From the NCBI RefSeq assembly GCF_027580225.2, contig NC_073348.2, positions 23,132,001 through 23,196,000 on the forward strand: a DNA stretch of 64,000 nucleotides, written 5' to 3'. The first letter of the stretch is position 1. Each line of letters begins with the position of its first letter. A model generated the notes under the pieces. It saw nothing but the letters and a program-made list of their open reading frames with translations. It was not told the DNA's origin and did not search any database. Of the stretch, positions 11,585-21,166 are shown piece by piece. A program made the translations under genes and the position numbers. Origin of the DNA: Misgurnus anguillicaudatus (taxonomy: Eukaryota > Chordata > Actinopteri > Cypriniformes > Cobitidae).

Positions 11585-11850
11585 TTATATTTTATATTAG
11601 GTGTCTTTAACTACTATGTACTTACATAAAAAATTTACACAGTGTAACGATTGTGTACTTACATTGTATTTAAATACACACAAGTACACAATTAATATTT
11701 ATTACACAGTATTAAATGCTTTTTCTTATGTAAGTGTAAAGTTTTCAGTCTAACATTATATTCGTTGTCTTTAACTACTTATGTAAGTACACAGTACTTA
11801 AAAAAGTACTTATGTAAGTACAACAACTAATATAAAGTTAGCCCGAAAAC
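11585..11850. repeat. AT-rich repeat with multiple inverted words
   Basis: GTGTCTTTAACTACTATGTA occurs near 11601 and is nearly repeated near 11768; between and after them ACTTATGTAAGTAC recurs. The segment is probably a MITE with an internal duplication. Its ends could not be fixed. Confidence 0.4.
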
Positions 11851-12169
11851 TTTATATACAAAACCAGTGCAGAAAATACAACTTCTACCCCCTACGTATC
11901 CATTTCCCATGATTATTTTACACAAGAAAGTTCAGAAGGCCACACCTTTGCTGCTACTGTACACAGTTTGCTTGGAAGTGTTAGCAAACATATAACCTAT
12001 ACGACACGATCATTCTGGCACACAGCCTGCTTTTTTTTAGACAAACAGGTACTCGGATATCAAGGGTTCACTGACTGCACATATCTGATCTCAGATAAAT
12101 GCTACATATAATGACAACTCAACTGAATCGTATTACTCAATAAAACAAAAGTAAAACTTTGACACTTAC

Positions 12170-12234
12170 GTGCTAATGCTTTTCTGCTTTAGAGAGTTTG
12201 TCCCACTGTCCTTCTTGCTTTGGGATCCCCCCAT
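12170..12234 (-). CDS. First coding exon of an unidentified gene (Met-Gly start)
   Basis: On the minus strand an ATG at 12232-12234 opens MGGSQSKKDSGTNSLKQKSI and continues to a strong splice donor, AC|GTAAGT, at 12169-12168, giving 21 codons plus two bases (phase 2). Met-Gly followed by Ser and basic residues is the pattern of N-myristoylated, membrane-tethered proteins; this is inference from the family pattern. The sequence upstream (to about 12430) is less AT-rich and would be the 5' leader. No second exon was recognised between 1 and 12169, so the rest probably lies beyond the left edge. Because ddhd2 and plpp5 correspond to human 8p11, genes of that interval such as TACC1 are candidates, but I cannot confirm any. 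Confidence 0.5.
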
Positions 12235-12440
12235 GATGTCAGTTGTGTATGATGTTGTGTGTGTGTTTATATCTAAGAGTGAGGTGGTCCTAGCAGGTGA
12301 GATGGACACATGTCGAGTCCTGTATCATACGGTCCAGAGATACTGCAGTGACAGCGCAAATTGTCTGTACAGAAATGCTGAAACACTGCACTGTACGCCA
12401 CCCCGCCTGTCTCTGTCGGCCCCTCCCACTTTAGCTTGCT
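12235..12440 (-). promoter_or_regulatory. Probable 5' leader and core promoter of the 12234 gene
   Basis: The 200 bp ahead of the ATG have higher GC, few TA steps, and the GC-box-like word GGGAGGGGCC near 12420-12430 on the minus strand. No TATA box is evident. The transcription start is not determined. Confidence 0.35.
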
Positions 12441-13371
12441 CACTCACACACATTTACTTAGATAGCTGTCTAAATGAGGACATACTGTAGATGTTTAATG
12501 TATTCAAATAACTGTTAGACTTCAGATATTATCCTAAGTTTAGGGGCCCGGGAAACACATTGTTTATTTCATATGATATTTAAAAATGAGGATATCCCAG
12601 AGGTCCCCAAATGAAAACTTTGGCTAATTTAGATCTCTGTCAAATATGTCCATAAAGTATAGATAAGTATGTGCCTGTACACAGCTACTTTTTACTGTTA
12701 AGACCAACCTTATACATTATATGAAAACATAACCTTGATAACTTAAAAATTTACTGAAGGTCACATAATTTCAAAATTAGATCATGAGACTTTAGCCTGG
12801 ATTTCACAGACAAGGTCACATATTATGACGACATCTTATTCATTGTTTTCATAAAAGGCCAAAGCCAATGATATTGTAATCCTGCCCCTCAAATAAATCT
12901 ATGCACCTGCAGTATAGCCTACAGTAGGGGAGAGCGGGGTAAGTTGTCACACGGGTAAGTTGTCACACTGTTAATAACTCCAACACTAGAGGCTCTATCT
13001 CAAAAATCAAATAGCCACTTTATGTGACTTCTTCTTCTATAGTCAACTTCCTGTTCACATGTGGTCAAGATCACTGTAATCTGAGGTTAGCACAATTTTC
13101 TTATTTTTCTGCTTAAAAAGTAAAAAAAAATCACTTTACATTTTATGCAATACAACTTTGTTAGGTGTGAATGTTTAAAATGATTATTTTGCACAAAATA
13201 GAGGAGACCGTAAAGTGTCTTTTGATACTTTAGCTAAAGTGATATGATGAGCTAAACTTGAGATTTAGACAACATTAGCACACAAGTAAGTATGGGGCAA
13301 GTTGTCTCAATGACTTTGGGGCAAGTCGTCACATCTGACAACTTGCTCCTGTACAAACAAACACATCGAAC

Positions 13372-13680
13372 ATGCTCAGAAAACATGATATAGAAAAGAA
13401 TAAGCCTCAATCTAGCAAAAAGCTGTTTCAAAAGAAAGGGAAGCAGAAATCTGGACCGATGAAAAACAAGGCAGCTAAAAGAAGAAAAATCATGCAAGAG
13501 TCATCATCAGATGATGAAGAGTGCTTCTGCCTCGTCTGTGTAGAGCCATTTTCAAAGAGTCGTCCAAAGGAGACCTGGGTAAAATGTGTAAAATGCAACA
13601 ATTGGGCCCAGGATGCTTGCACCTCAGGCCAGGCAATTTATGTGTGTCAGAATTGTGATTCTGGAGATGAGTCCTATTAG
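13372..13680 (+). pseudogene. Transposase C-terminal fragment with PHD-like zinc finger
   Basis: The frame encodes 102 residues: a strongly basic first half (KKLFQKKGKQKSGPMKNK) then an acidic SSSDDEE run and a cysteine-rich module CLVC...WVKCVKCNNWAQDAC...YVCQNC. Spacing C-x2-C, C-x2-C, a missing His (Gln-Asp in place of the usual His-Glu after WA), Cys, C-x2-C resembles the PHD-like finger at the C-terminus of fish pogo-type transposases. The catalytic domain is absent upstream. The first Met may be internal to the original protein. The fragment lies centrally in the pogo-like element. It is more likely a relic than a gene, though the frame is uninterrupted. Confidence 0.6.
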
Positions 13681-14219
13681 TCATACAGGGCATCTGTTTT
13701 GTTCAGAGGTTAAACATGTTAAGTTAAGCAAGTTATCTGCAGCGTTCCATTCAGTTATCTGGTTTTATGTGAAAGCCATAGAACATTTGAACCAAAGTTC
13801 AAAGTAAAGTGGTCTTGCCACTTAATTGAAATGTGCATTATTTGGATTGAAATAATTGTTTTTCCAGATTCTCCAGGCACGGATGTTTATATTTCCAGTT
13901 TGGTTTGAGTTTAAAAATTAAAATCAATATTCACAATTAAGTAGTTGTGTTCTTATTTTTAGATAATCTAGTGTGACAACTTACCCGCCCTAGTGTGACA
14001 ACTTACCCTCCGATGGGGCAAATTGTCACAAGTGCACAGTCACTATTCAACAGTCTACAACTCTGTAATGAGATAAGATATAAAGATGTTATGAATACAA
14101 CATATGTGCCCAAGACTTCCTTCTTTCATTTGGTATGAGATTTATACCATTTTGATGTATGGTGCTCAGTAAATGTTAGACAGTGTGAAAAGTGTGACAA
14201 CATACCCCGCTCTCCCCTA

Positions 14220-14713
14220 CTGTGCAAAAGTCTTAGGCCACCACCACCAGACTTATTGTTTTAGAAGTTTTAATGTCCATCCATTCCCTATTTAATCTAT
14301 TTTATTAAGATACAACCAGAAAATACAGGAAATATGTACAAAAAATACAAATTTTCAAGACTAAATGTCTTCTTTAGGCATCGTCTGTGTTTGGTGTGAC
14401 CTCTCTTGGCACTAAACACATCTTGAGCGTTTTTGAGCAGAATTAAGTAAAAAGACTAATTTCTTCAAAATTAGAAATTAGGATTTAATTTTATTTAGGT
14501 TCAAGAGATCCTGCAGTTTCCTGCTATTGCTCAAGTGGAAGGGGAGTTTACCCTAAATACTTGACACATCCGATTACTATATTAATACTATATACACATT
14601 TCCTGTATTTTCTGGATGTATTCTATTAAACAGACTGAGAAACGTATGATCACTATAACATTGCAAAAACAACTAATCTAATTCTGGCATGGTGGCCTAA
14701 GAACTTTGCACAG
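14220..14713. mobile_element. Tc1-like MITE inserted in the pogo terminal repeat
   Basis: The ends CTGTGCAAAAGTCTTAGGCC and GGCCTAAGAACTTTGCACAG are inverted over about 20 bp with few mismatches and are flanked by TA at 14218-14219 and 14714-14715. The left TA belongs to the right terminal repeat of the pogo-like element, and the missing CTG of that repeat follows the right TA. Non-coding, 494 bp. Confidence 0.85.
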
Positions 14714-14815
14714 TACTGTATAGACCCTTTTACAGCTCACGTGATCAAATAGCCTGCGCACGCATTTCGTCAACAGAAGTGGTGTTATTCCCCATTGGTT
14801 CTAACGTGTTAGCAA

Positions 14816-15339
14816 AAGGGCTGGGTATCGATTCAGATGTCCAGATCGATTCGATTTCTATTCACAAGCTATCGATTCGATTTCGATTATCGATTCAATT
14901 TTCGATTCCGGTTCTCGGGTCGGTTTTTAAACTCGAGTCTCGATTCTACTCAATGAATATAGATTTAATACAAATACTATATTAATAAGAAAGAACAATG
15001 AACAGCAGTTTACAAATTAATAAAAAGAAATTAAAAGCCACAACACTATCGTCGTCGTCTTTCTTTCGAAATCTAAAATGCTTCCATACCTCTGACTTTT
15101 TATGTGAAGGTGGCATCAAAGTCGATGAAGCACCTGAAATCGCCATTTTAAACACTGAATGCCAGGCTTGTGCAAGGCAAAAAAGAGAGTGACATCTAGA
15201 TTAACGTTAATCTTACGTTCAATGTTTGCGAAAATAAATATGAAAAAAAATCGATTCTGCTCTTTGAGAATTAATTTTGAATTGAGCACGTAAAAAAAAT
15301 CGATTAATCGAAAAATCTATTTTTTTTTGCCCAGCCCTA
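14816..15339. mobile_element. hAT-superfamily non-autonomous element
   Basis: The segment begins AAGGGCTGGGTATCGATTCA and ends TTGCCCAGCCCTA, giving inverted ends around GGGCTGGG/CCCAGCCC. The 8-bp word GTTAGCAA flanks it exactly at 14808-14815 and 15340-15347, the target duplication length of hAT elements. The left part is dense in ATCGATT words. No transposase domain is seen. A truncated relative is at about 30934-31250. Confidence 0.85.
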
Positions 15340-15347
15340 GTTAGCAA

Positions 15348-16068
15348 CTCAGAAAGTTTATTAAAATGGTTTCCCAGCATCAAAAAGTCAACTTTTTAAA
15401 ATAACTTTCTCTGTCTGTGTTGCTTCACTGCTGATTCTTGCCATACTTTCGTTGCCTAAATGCGCTCATACGCTGCCACGTCATCGTTGTGTACAAACAG
15501 TAAAAGGGTCTATAGGTCTTTATTACTATATGGCCAGTTTATATAGTCTGTCCTTACTATATATATTAATATGTTTAATTTCTATAGTGCCTTTTTCCAT
15601 GCTCAGGGACGCCTTACAAAGACAGTTATATTAGGACACTTTTCAAACCTTAGCCCTTACAGGTGTAGCAAAACCTACAAGCCTGTATTTGCTAATGTGC
15701 TGCAACTACACATGGACTCCAAACAGACACAAACTGTGATTCAGATGTGGGACATTCCACAGGTTGCTGGGAGGGAAGGAGGGAGGGATACGCACTAGGC
15801 ATCCATCCCGACAGGTTTATTTCATTGTGTTCTGAATAGATCTGTAATGATTATCTATAGAGATCATGAACAAGGAGCAGCAACATGACCTGCAAAGATC
15901 AGTACTGTCAGCCACTCCTCGCACACAACTAAAGCAAAGCAGGAACATTTCCTTTGATCTCCTGAGATCGAGTCTAATTCAGGGTTAACCTCATATGTGG
16001 GTCAAATCATGATGAGCTTTTCTTTTTAGATCATATCATGTTTGAACAATAGTGTGCACTGAAAAAGG

Positions 16069-16070
<2 letters not shown>
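15348..16070. other. Unassigned intergenic DNA
   Basis: No transposon ends or exons were recognised. The part from 15840 to 16020 is not obviously repetitive and has a non-random look (AGATCATGAACAAGGAGCAG), but no frame or RNA structure supports a gene. Confidence 0.4.

Positions 16071-16104
<34 letters not shown>
16071..16104. repeat. (TC)n microsatellite
   Basis: Seventeen TC units without interruption. Confidence 0.95.
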
Positions 16105-16108
<4 letters not shown>

Positions 16109-16177
16109 CTAAAACAACTTGATGGTAAGTAAATGATGATTTTTTTTTCAAGTTTCAAGCTTGAGTAGGTTACTAAC

Positions 16178-16370
16178 TTTATGGACCTTATCATATACTC
16201 GGCGCAATGTGTTTTTGCTAGTTTCAGCCCGGTACAGTTATTATTTAACGTTCAGCGTCACATTGTTTAAATAGCAAAAGTGGATTTGGACAAGTCTTAA
16301 GTGCACTTGCGCCGTACGCTTTAGACCACACACTTAGATCGTAAAATAGGACCCTATATCTTTATGATGC
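16178..16370. mobile_element. Probable MITE (GGACCTTATCATATAC type)
   Basis: The left end TATGGACCTTATCATATACT and the right end AAAATAGGACCCTATA are loosely inverted. The words CGGCGCAATG and GCACTTGCGCCGTACG inside are typical of a common cyprinid MITE. The boundaries are approximate. Confidence 0.45.
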
Positions 16371-17782
16371 ACAAGTAAGGTCTTAATCTCAAAACTGGTT
16401 CATAAACGTTATAAAGCACAGGCAATAAAAGCTACACTAAACATATTAGCAACCTAAGTGGATGGTAAAATATGACAGGATACAAACTGCATGACATAAT
16501 AACAAGCATTATATAATATTGTCAAACATTTAATTTAAACTATCTTCAAAAGACATAACATTTAAATCTTTGTCTTTAGACAAAAGGAAGTTAAAACAGC
16601 ATGAGTAAAGTTTACCTACGTTTGCTTCACATGCACCTGATACATTTTTACCCACATCTGCAGATTTCACACTGCCGCTGACACTCAAACTGTTCTGAGG
16701 TAAGCTTGTGTTCCTTTAGGATTATTTCTAGCATTTTCAAAGCATATAATGTCTCAGTACTGCCTCACGAGTTAAATGCGTACATCAATATATGCCTTAC
16801 TTTTGTACATGATGTCTGTATGCTAAACATTACTGTTATGCTTTGATTTTTTTTGTTCCTCTTTTGTTATTTTTTGGGAACTAAAATGTTAAATTTAGGT
16901 TTTAATTTGCAAGCATAAAATAACATTCTGATATCGTCCTTCTGTAAATGTTCCTAGAACGTTGCAGGGTGTTTTTTTTTTTAAATAACTAAAAATAACT
17001 TAACATAATGTTCCCTAATGGTTATTTTTTTGGAACTATAAAATAATGTTTCCAGAACATTGCATGGATTTATTTTTTAACCTAAACCTAAAAATAAAAA
17101 TGACATTAGTCAACATCAGACAACATATACAACGTTGCTTAATTGTTATTTTTTTAGTTTTTTTGTACCATATCAAATATTAAACACATTCACATTATAT
17201 TTAAGATTGCTGGATTATACGGATTGCAGCCTTAAATACCAGTCAAAACTGCGTTTTACAGTGTGTGTGTTTTTTTTTTGGGGGGGTGTTACATGATATG
17301 TTTTATGAGACAGACTCACAGTGTAGTAATAAAAGTGTTTACCGTTTACCAATTACTTTTGGACATTTTATGACATTTGCCTGGATTTCACTTATATAAT
17401 AGATGCTTTGACACTTCATATTCCAGAGGGAAAATACATGTTAGCAATGGTAGTTTATAACTAAAGACTGCCCTCTCGAGGTGAGAGTGAGCAAGTATGA
17501 CATGAATATAATTTTAATGTATTTATTTAAGGTATGCCTATCAACAACTGCCCGGGGACTACAGCTGGAAATTACCCGTAGAGGCTAAAGCTGCTCCTTT
17601 TATGAAAGGAGACTGTCCACGTTATTATAAACCAATAAACTTAACTAAACTAAAATAATTGCAATAAGTCAGAAAATTTTATAATTTGCTGTAGAAGTGA
17701 ACTTGCAAGTGCAAACACAACAAACATGACCCACAGTAAATACAGATCTATCATGAAATTCCTTAAAAAAAATAACCCAATA
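16371..17782. other. Unassigned AT-rich DNA
   Basis: Rich in T and A homopolymers. Around 16940-17160 the phrase GAACGTTGCAGGG / GAACATTGCATGG / CAACGTTGC recurs every 60-100 bp, suggesting an old degenerate repeat. No exon was recognised. Confidence 0.4.
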
Positions 17783-17790
17783 GTTTAAAA

Positions 17791-18408
17791 TAGGGATGCA
17801 TAATGATTGATCGCGATTAATCTATTGCAGAATAAAAGTTTTTGTGTATAATCATATATGTGTGTGAACTGTGTATAACAGGGGTCTCCAACGTGGTGCC
17901 CACAGAGTCTGTGAGGTGCCCGCCAAAGCACATTCTATTTCTATATACATATTTTTTATATTAGCTTGGCTTACGTATGTTAACATTTTAAACAATGTTA
18001 AAACATATCAACAATTAAAATAAAATCAACAAGTATAACAAAAAAGTTTTGAGTAGATTATATCAAAATGTAGCCCTCTGGATTGTTTTATTCATTGTGG
18101 TAGCCCTTGCTAACAAAAAGGTTGGAGACTCCTGGTGTATAATAATTATGTATATATAAATATGCACACATGCATGTATAATTTTAAGGAAAAAAAAATA
18201 TATATTAAGAATTTATATTTTTATATAATATAATTTATACATAAACAAACAATGTATATATATACCATTTCCTAAATATGCATGTGTGTGCATTTATCTA
18301 TACAAAGCTATACACAGTTCACACACACACACACAAACACATATATGAAGTAAACAAAAACGTTTATTCTGCTATAGATTTATCGTGATTAATTGTTATG
18401 CATCCCTA
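17791..18408. mobile_element. hAT-superfamily MITE containing another hAT element
   Basis: The ends TAGGGATGCATAATGATTG and TTAATTGTTATGCATCCCTA are inverted, and the 8-bp word GTTTAAAA flanks exactly at 17783-17790 and 18409-18416. The subterminal words GCGATTAATC and GTGATTAATT also face each other. 618 bp including the nested element; non-coding. Confidence 0.9.
17879..18134. mobile_element. Nested hAT-superfamily MITE
   Basis: The ends CAGGGGTCTCCAAC and GTTGGAGACTCCTG are inverted with one mismatch. The 8-bp word GTGTATAA flanks exactly at 17871-17878 and 18135-18142. Its insertion inside the 17791 element fixes the relative age: this one is younger. Confidence 0.9.
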
Positions 18409-18416
18409 GTTTAAAA

Positions 18417-20800
18417 TAATCAAACTTTTAACACTCACTATAATCATACAAAGTATGGGCTTACGCAGTGTCTCTGGGGCATAAAGTACTACATGAAACA
18501 TGACAAATTGTGTTCTGTCATGTCTCTGTAAGAACTGACTCCTTTCACATTCACATAAGGTACACCAGGCTGGGAAACTTTTCCTTGTTTTTCCATATCC
18601 TGCTTCCACAAAGGATGATTATACAGTTCCACAGCCTAGACAGTAAAGGTTGGGATCCAAGTATCTGTGCCTGACAGATAACCCACTTATGAGATACAGG
18701 GCAAGGCTAGAACTTACGTTTCAGCCTCCAGTATTGTAACTCGGATGACAGGCAAAAGACTTCATATTTCCCATGAGCATGACCTCATCTTATTGCTACT
18801 GGCCTCGAAACACATGGAAATATCAGAAAGAAAGAAAAACAAGCCAAGATGACGCAATGCACATGCAACGCTAGGTCTTTTGAGCCAGATGGACACCTAA
18901 AAGTAGATATCGTTTTTGACAAGAACTAAGAGTTACGCCAGGAAATCAGCCAACAGTGAGACTTTTTATACAGATAAGAGGATGGGCTGTTCAAAAACTG
19001 TATGTGCCTCTTTGTATAAATCTACTGTAGCAAATTCACCTCCGTGTATGTGGATGAAGTGGAAACACAATTACAGTATTAACAAGAATGGACGGTTCTC
19101 ATGTGGTTGTGACTCATAAAATGATTCAGCTCTCAATTTCCTTTGATGTAGTGTGAATTGCCATCCTTGTTGATCGAATATGATGCTGGTATTTACATTT
19201 CTCAGGCATTCATGTGACTATGAAAGGAATGCCAGATTTACAGTAGACTTCAAAAGGATTGTGCACTTTAGTGTGTAAGTCCTACCAACTCTCCAAAGCT
19301 TTGAATGTTTTGGCGAGGGGAACAGATATGGCATTAGTGGAAAAACAAAAGCACCCATTTTGTGCAGAACATATGAAGTTCTTGGATTATAATCAAAGAG
19401 GGAACTTTACAAGACAGGGCATGAAAACAAATGTGTTCCCATGACAGTGAAATACTGAGAGATTTTTATGATTTACCAAGTGCAGCTGTTAAATAAAGAC
19501 CTAATATGAACCAGAAAGCCATCAAGGCACGCGCCTGATAACGCACCTCCTTATCAGAGGACTGTCAGCACCAGAAGATTAAAGTGTCCCACATCAGCAC
19601 TTACCAAATCAAAAACGTGTTGTTTAATCGCGCAGTTAACAAACAAGACACGTCCATGCGTTCAGAGCGTAGTAAAAATGAAGCGTAAACAAGTTTTAAC
19701 TTGACACATAGTAGCTCATTATTTTATTATAGTGCACTTACAGTATACTTACATACCCAACAAATAACTGCTAGTACGTTTATTTAATGTATCTCACGAT
19801 AGTTTTATATAGTTAAACTATAAGAAAGTGTTTATTGGTGCGTTAATTACAGATTATATAGCCTGTCACAGCGAGACAATGGTGAATTTGTGGTTACTAT
19901 GGCTACTAAACGGTCTTGTATAAACGATTACTGTAGTAAAACCATGAATAATTTTCACAAGGGGTTGTTTTGGGCTGGTACACAGTCATAGTACATAGCA
20001 GAACAAAATAACAAAGTGTACATTAAGGTGATATCCGCAAATAGGGTGCGAGATGTTCAATACAGTCTGACGCCAACGTACAGCAACATGAAAACAGCGC
20101 AAGCTCACTTAAAAGACCACAGAACGAATAAAAAAAGTTTAACATACTTAAATTGAGTAAATTACAGATGCCTTTAAATCCCCAAACTCCGTTCCTTTAC
20201 TAATCCCAAACTTTTTGAAGTCGTTAAGTAAATTTGGGAATGGATACGTAATGCATAAAGCTTTACGCGAAAAACGCTTAACGTGTAACTTAATAAATCG
20301 CTTTGCGTTCATATTCTATCTTTGTATTAAGATATTTAAAGTTTTTTTTTTAACATCACTCTCTACATTAAAACATGTTTCGCGTCATCACCGGCTTCAT
20401 GTTGTGTTACTTCTTCCCTCCGGTCAACTACAAAAACGGAGACAGTTGTGTAAATTCCTCAGGAATTAAAGCTGGGTTTCCTTACCTCAAATGCCAAAAG
20501 CTGTGGTGTTGACTTTGTTTAAGGGTCTTTTCTCAGTGTTAACAGTGTATTTAAAGGTCCTGAAGGTACACATTTAAAGGAGGCTGTCTGAATGACTTCA
20601 CTAAAGTAATGCCGTTGTGTTCGTTGTGTGGGAGGGCAGTTCATGACTCTGTATGGAAACGGGATGTTTTGTAATCTGTGGCGCATTATTCCAGACGGAT
20701 AAATGGGAAATGAACTTCCCCGTGGCTATGATTAGAAATTTGTTTTAAAGTCATAGTGTTGATATTTGAGGAATGTCAAATGCGAGGAACAGGAAGCACA
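18417..20800. other. Unassigned DNA between repeats and ddhd2 3' end
   Basis: About 2.4 kb without recognised transposon ends. The stretches 18840-19440 and 19560-20100 are only moderately AT-rich and hold several 60-85 codon frames, none with a recognised domain or with paired splice sites that I could extend. Regulatory sequence for either neighbour is possible. Confidence 0.35.
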
Positions 20801-21166
20801 AAACTTTAGGTTAAAAGAATTTAATTATATTAAAAACATCACAAACACATACATTTGGAATACAATAATAATAAGGAATTAATCTCAAAATTAGAAAAGC
20901 ACTGACCAAAGTCACAATAAATTAGAACATATAAGGTTCTAGTATGCCCATTGGTGCACAGAGAAACATTTTGTGGATCGGGTGTCTCAAAGCCTGCCTT
21001 GAAATTAGTGCAAAAATCCTGTAGTATACTTGGCAAAGTTTAGGTGAAATTCAGATTTTAAATATATTTTAAGTAGTTTACTGTGAAATTACGTCTTTAA
21101 TTTACAGTTGACTGGACCTTAAACTGTGTAAGTACATCAGGTTTATAAAAAATGAAGGCAGGACAT
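20800..21166 (-). other. ddhd2: Probable 3' untranslated region of ddhd2
   Basis: The stop codon of ddhd2 is at 21167-21169 on the minus strand. About 345 bases further on, an ATTAAA-type polyadenylation signal appears near 20819-20824. No other gene intervenes. The cleavage site is not determined. Confidence 0.45.

Larger units (their letters stand above)
12922..14718. mobile_element. Pogo-like DNA transposon remnant, internally deleted
   Basis: The left end CAGTAGGGGAGAGCGGGGTA and the right end TACCCCGCTCTCCCCTA...CTG are inverted and continue into GTTGTCACAC on the left and GTGTGACAAC on the right. The right end is split three bases from its tip by a Tc1-like insertion (14220-14713); reading across it, the element ends at 14718. 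TA flanks both sides (12920-12921 and 14719-14720), as expected for Tc1/mariner/pogo elements. CAGT ends are usual for pogo/Tigger. Inside is only the C-terminal part of a transposase-type protein (13372-13680); the DDE catalytic core is missing, so it cannot move itself. Confidence 0.8.

Noticed and set aside
14779..15192. Two plus-strand frames near 15 kb
   Set aside because: Both fall mainly within the hAT element at 14816-15339, and the ATCGATT words there explain the Ile/Ser/Phe-rich translation.
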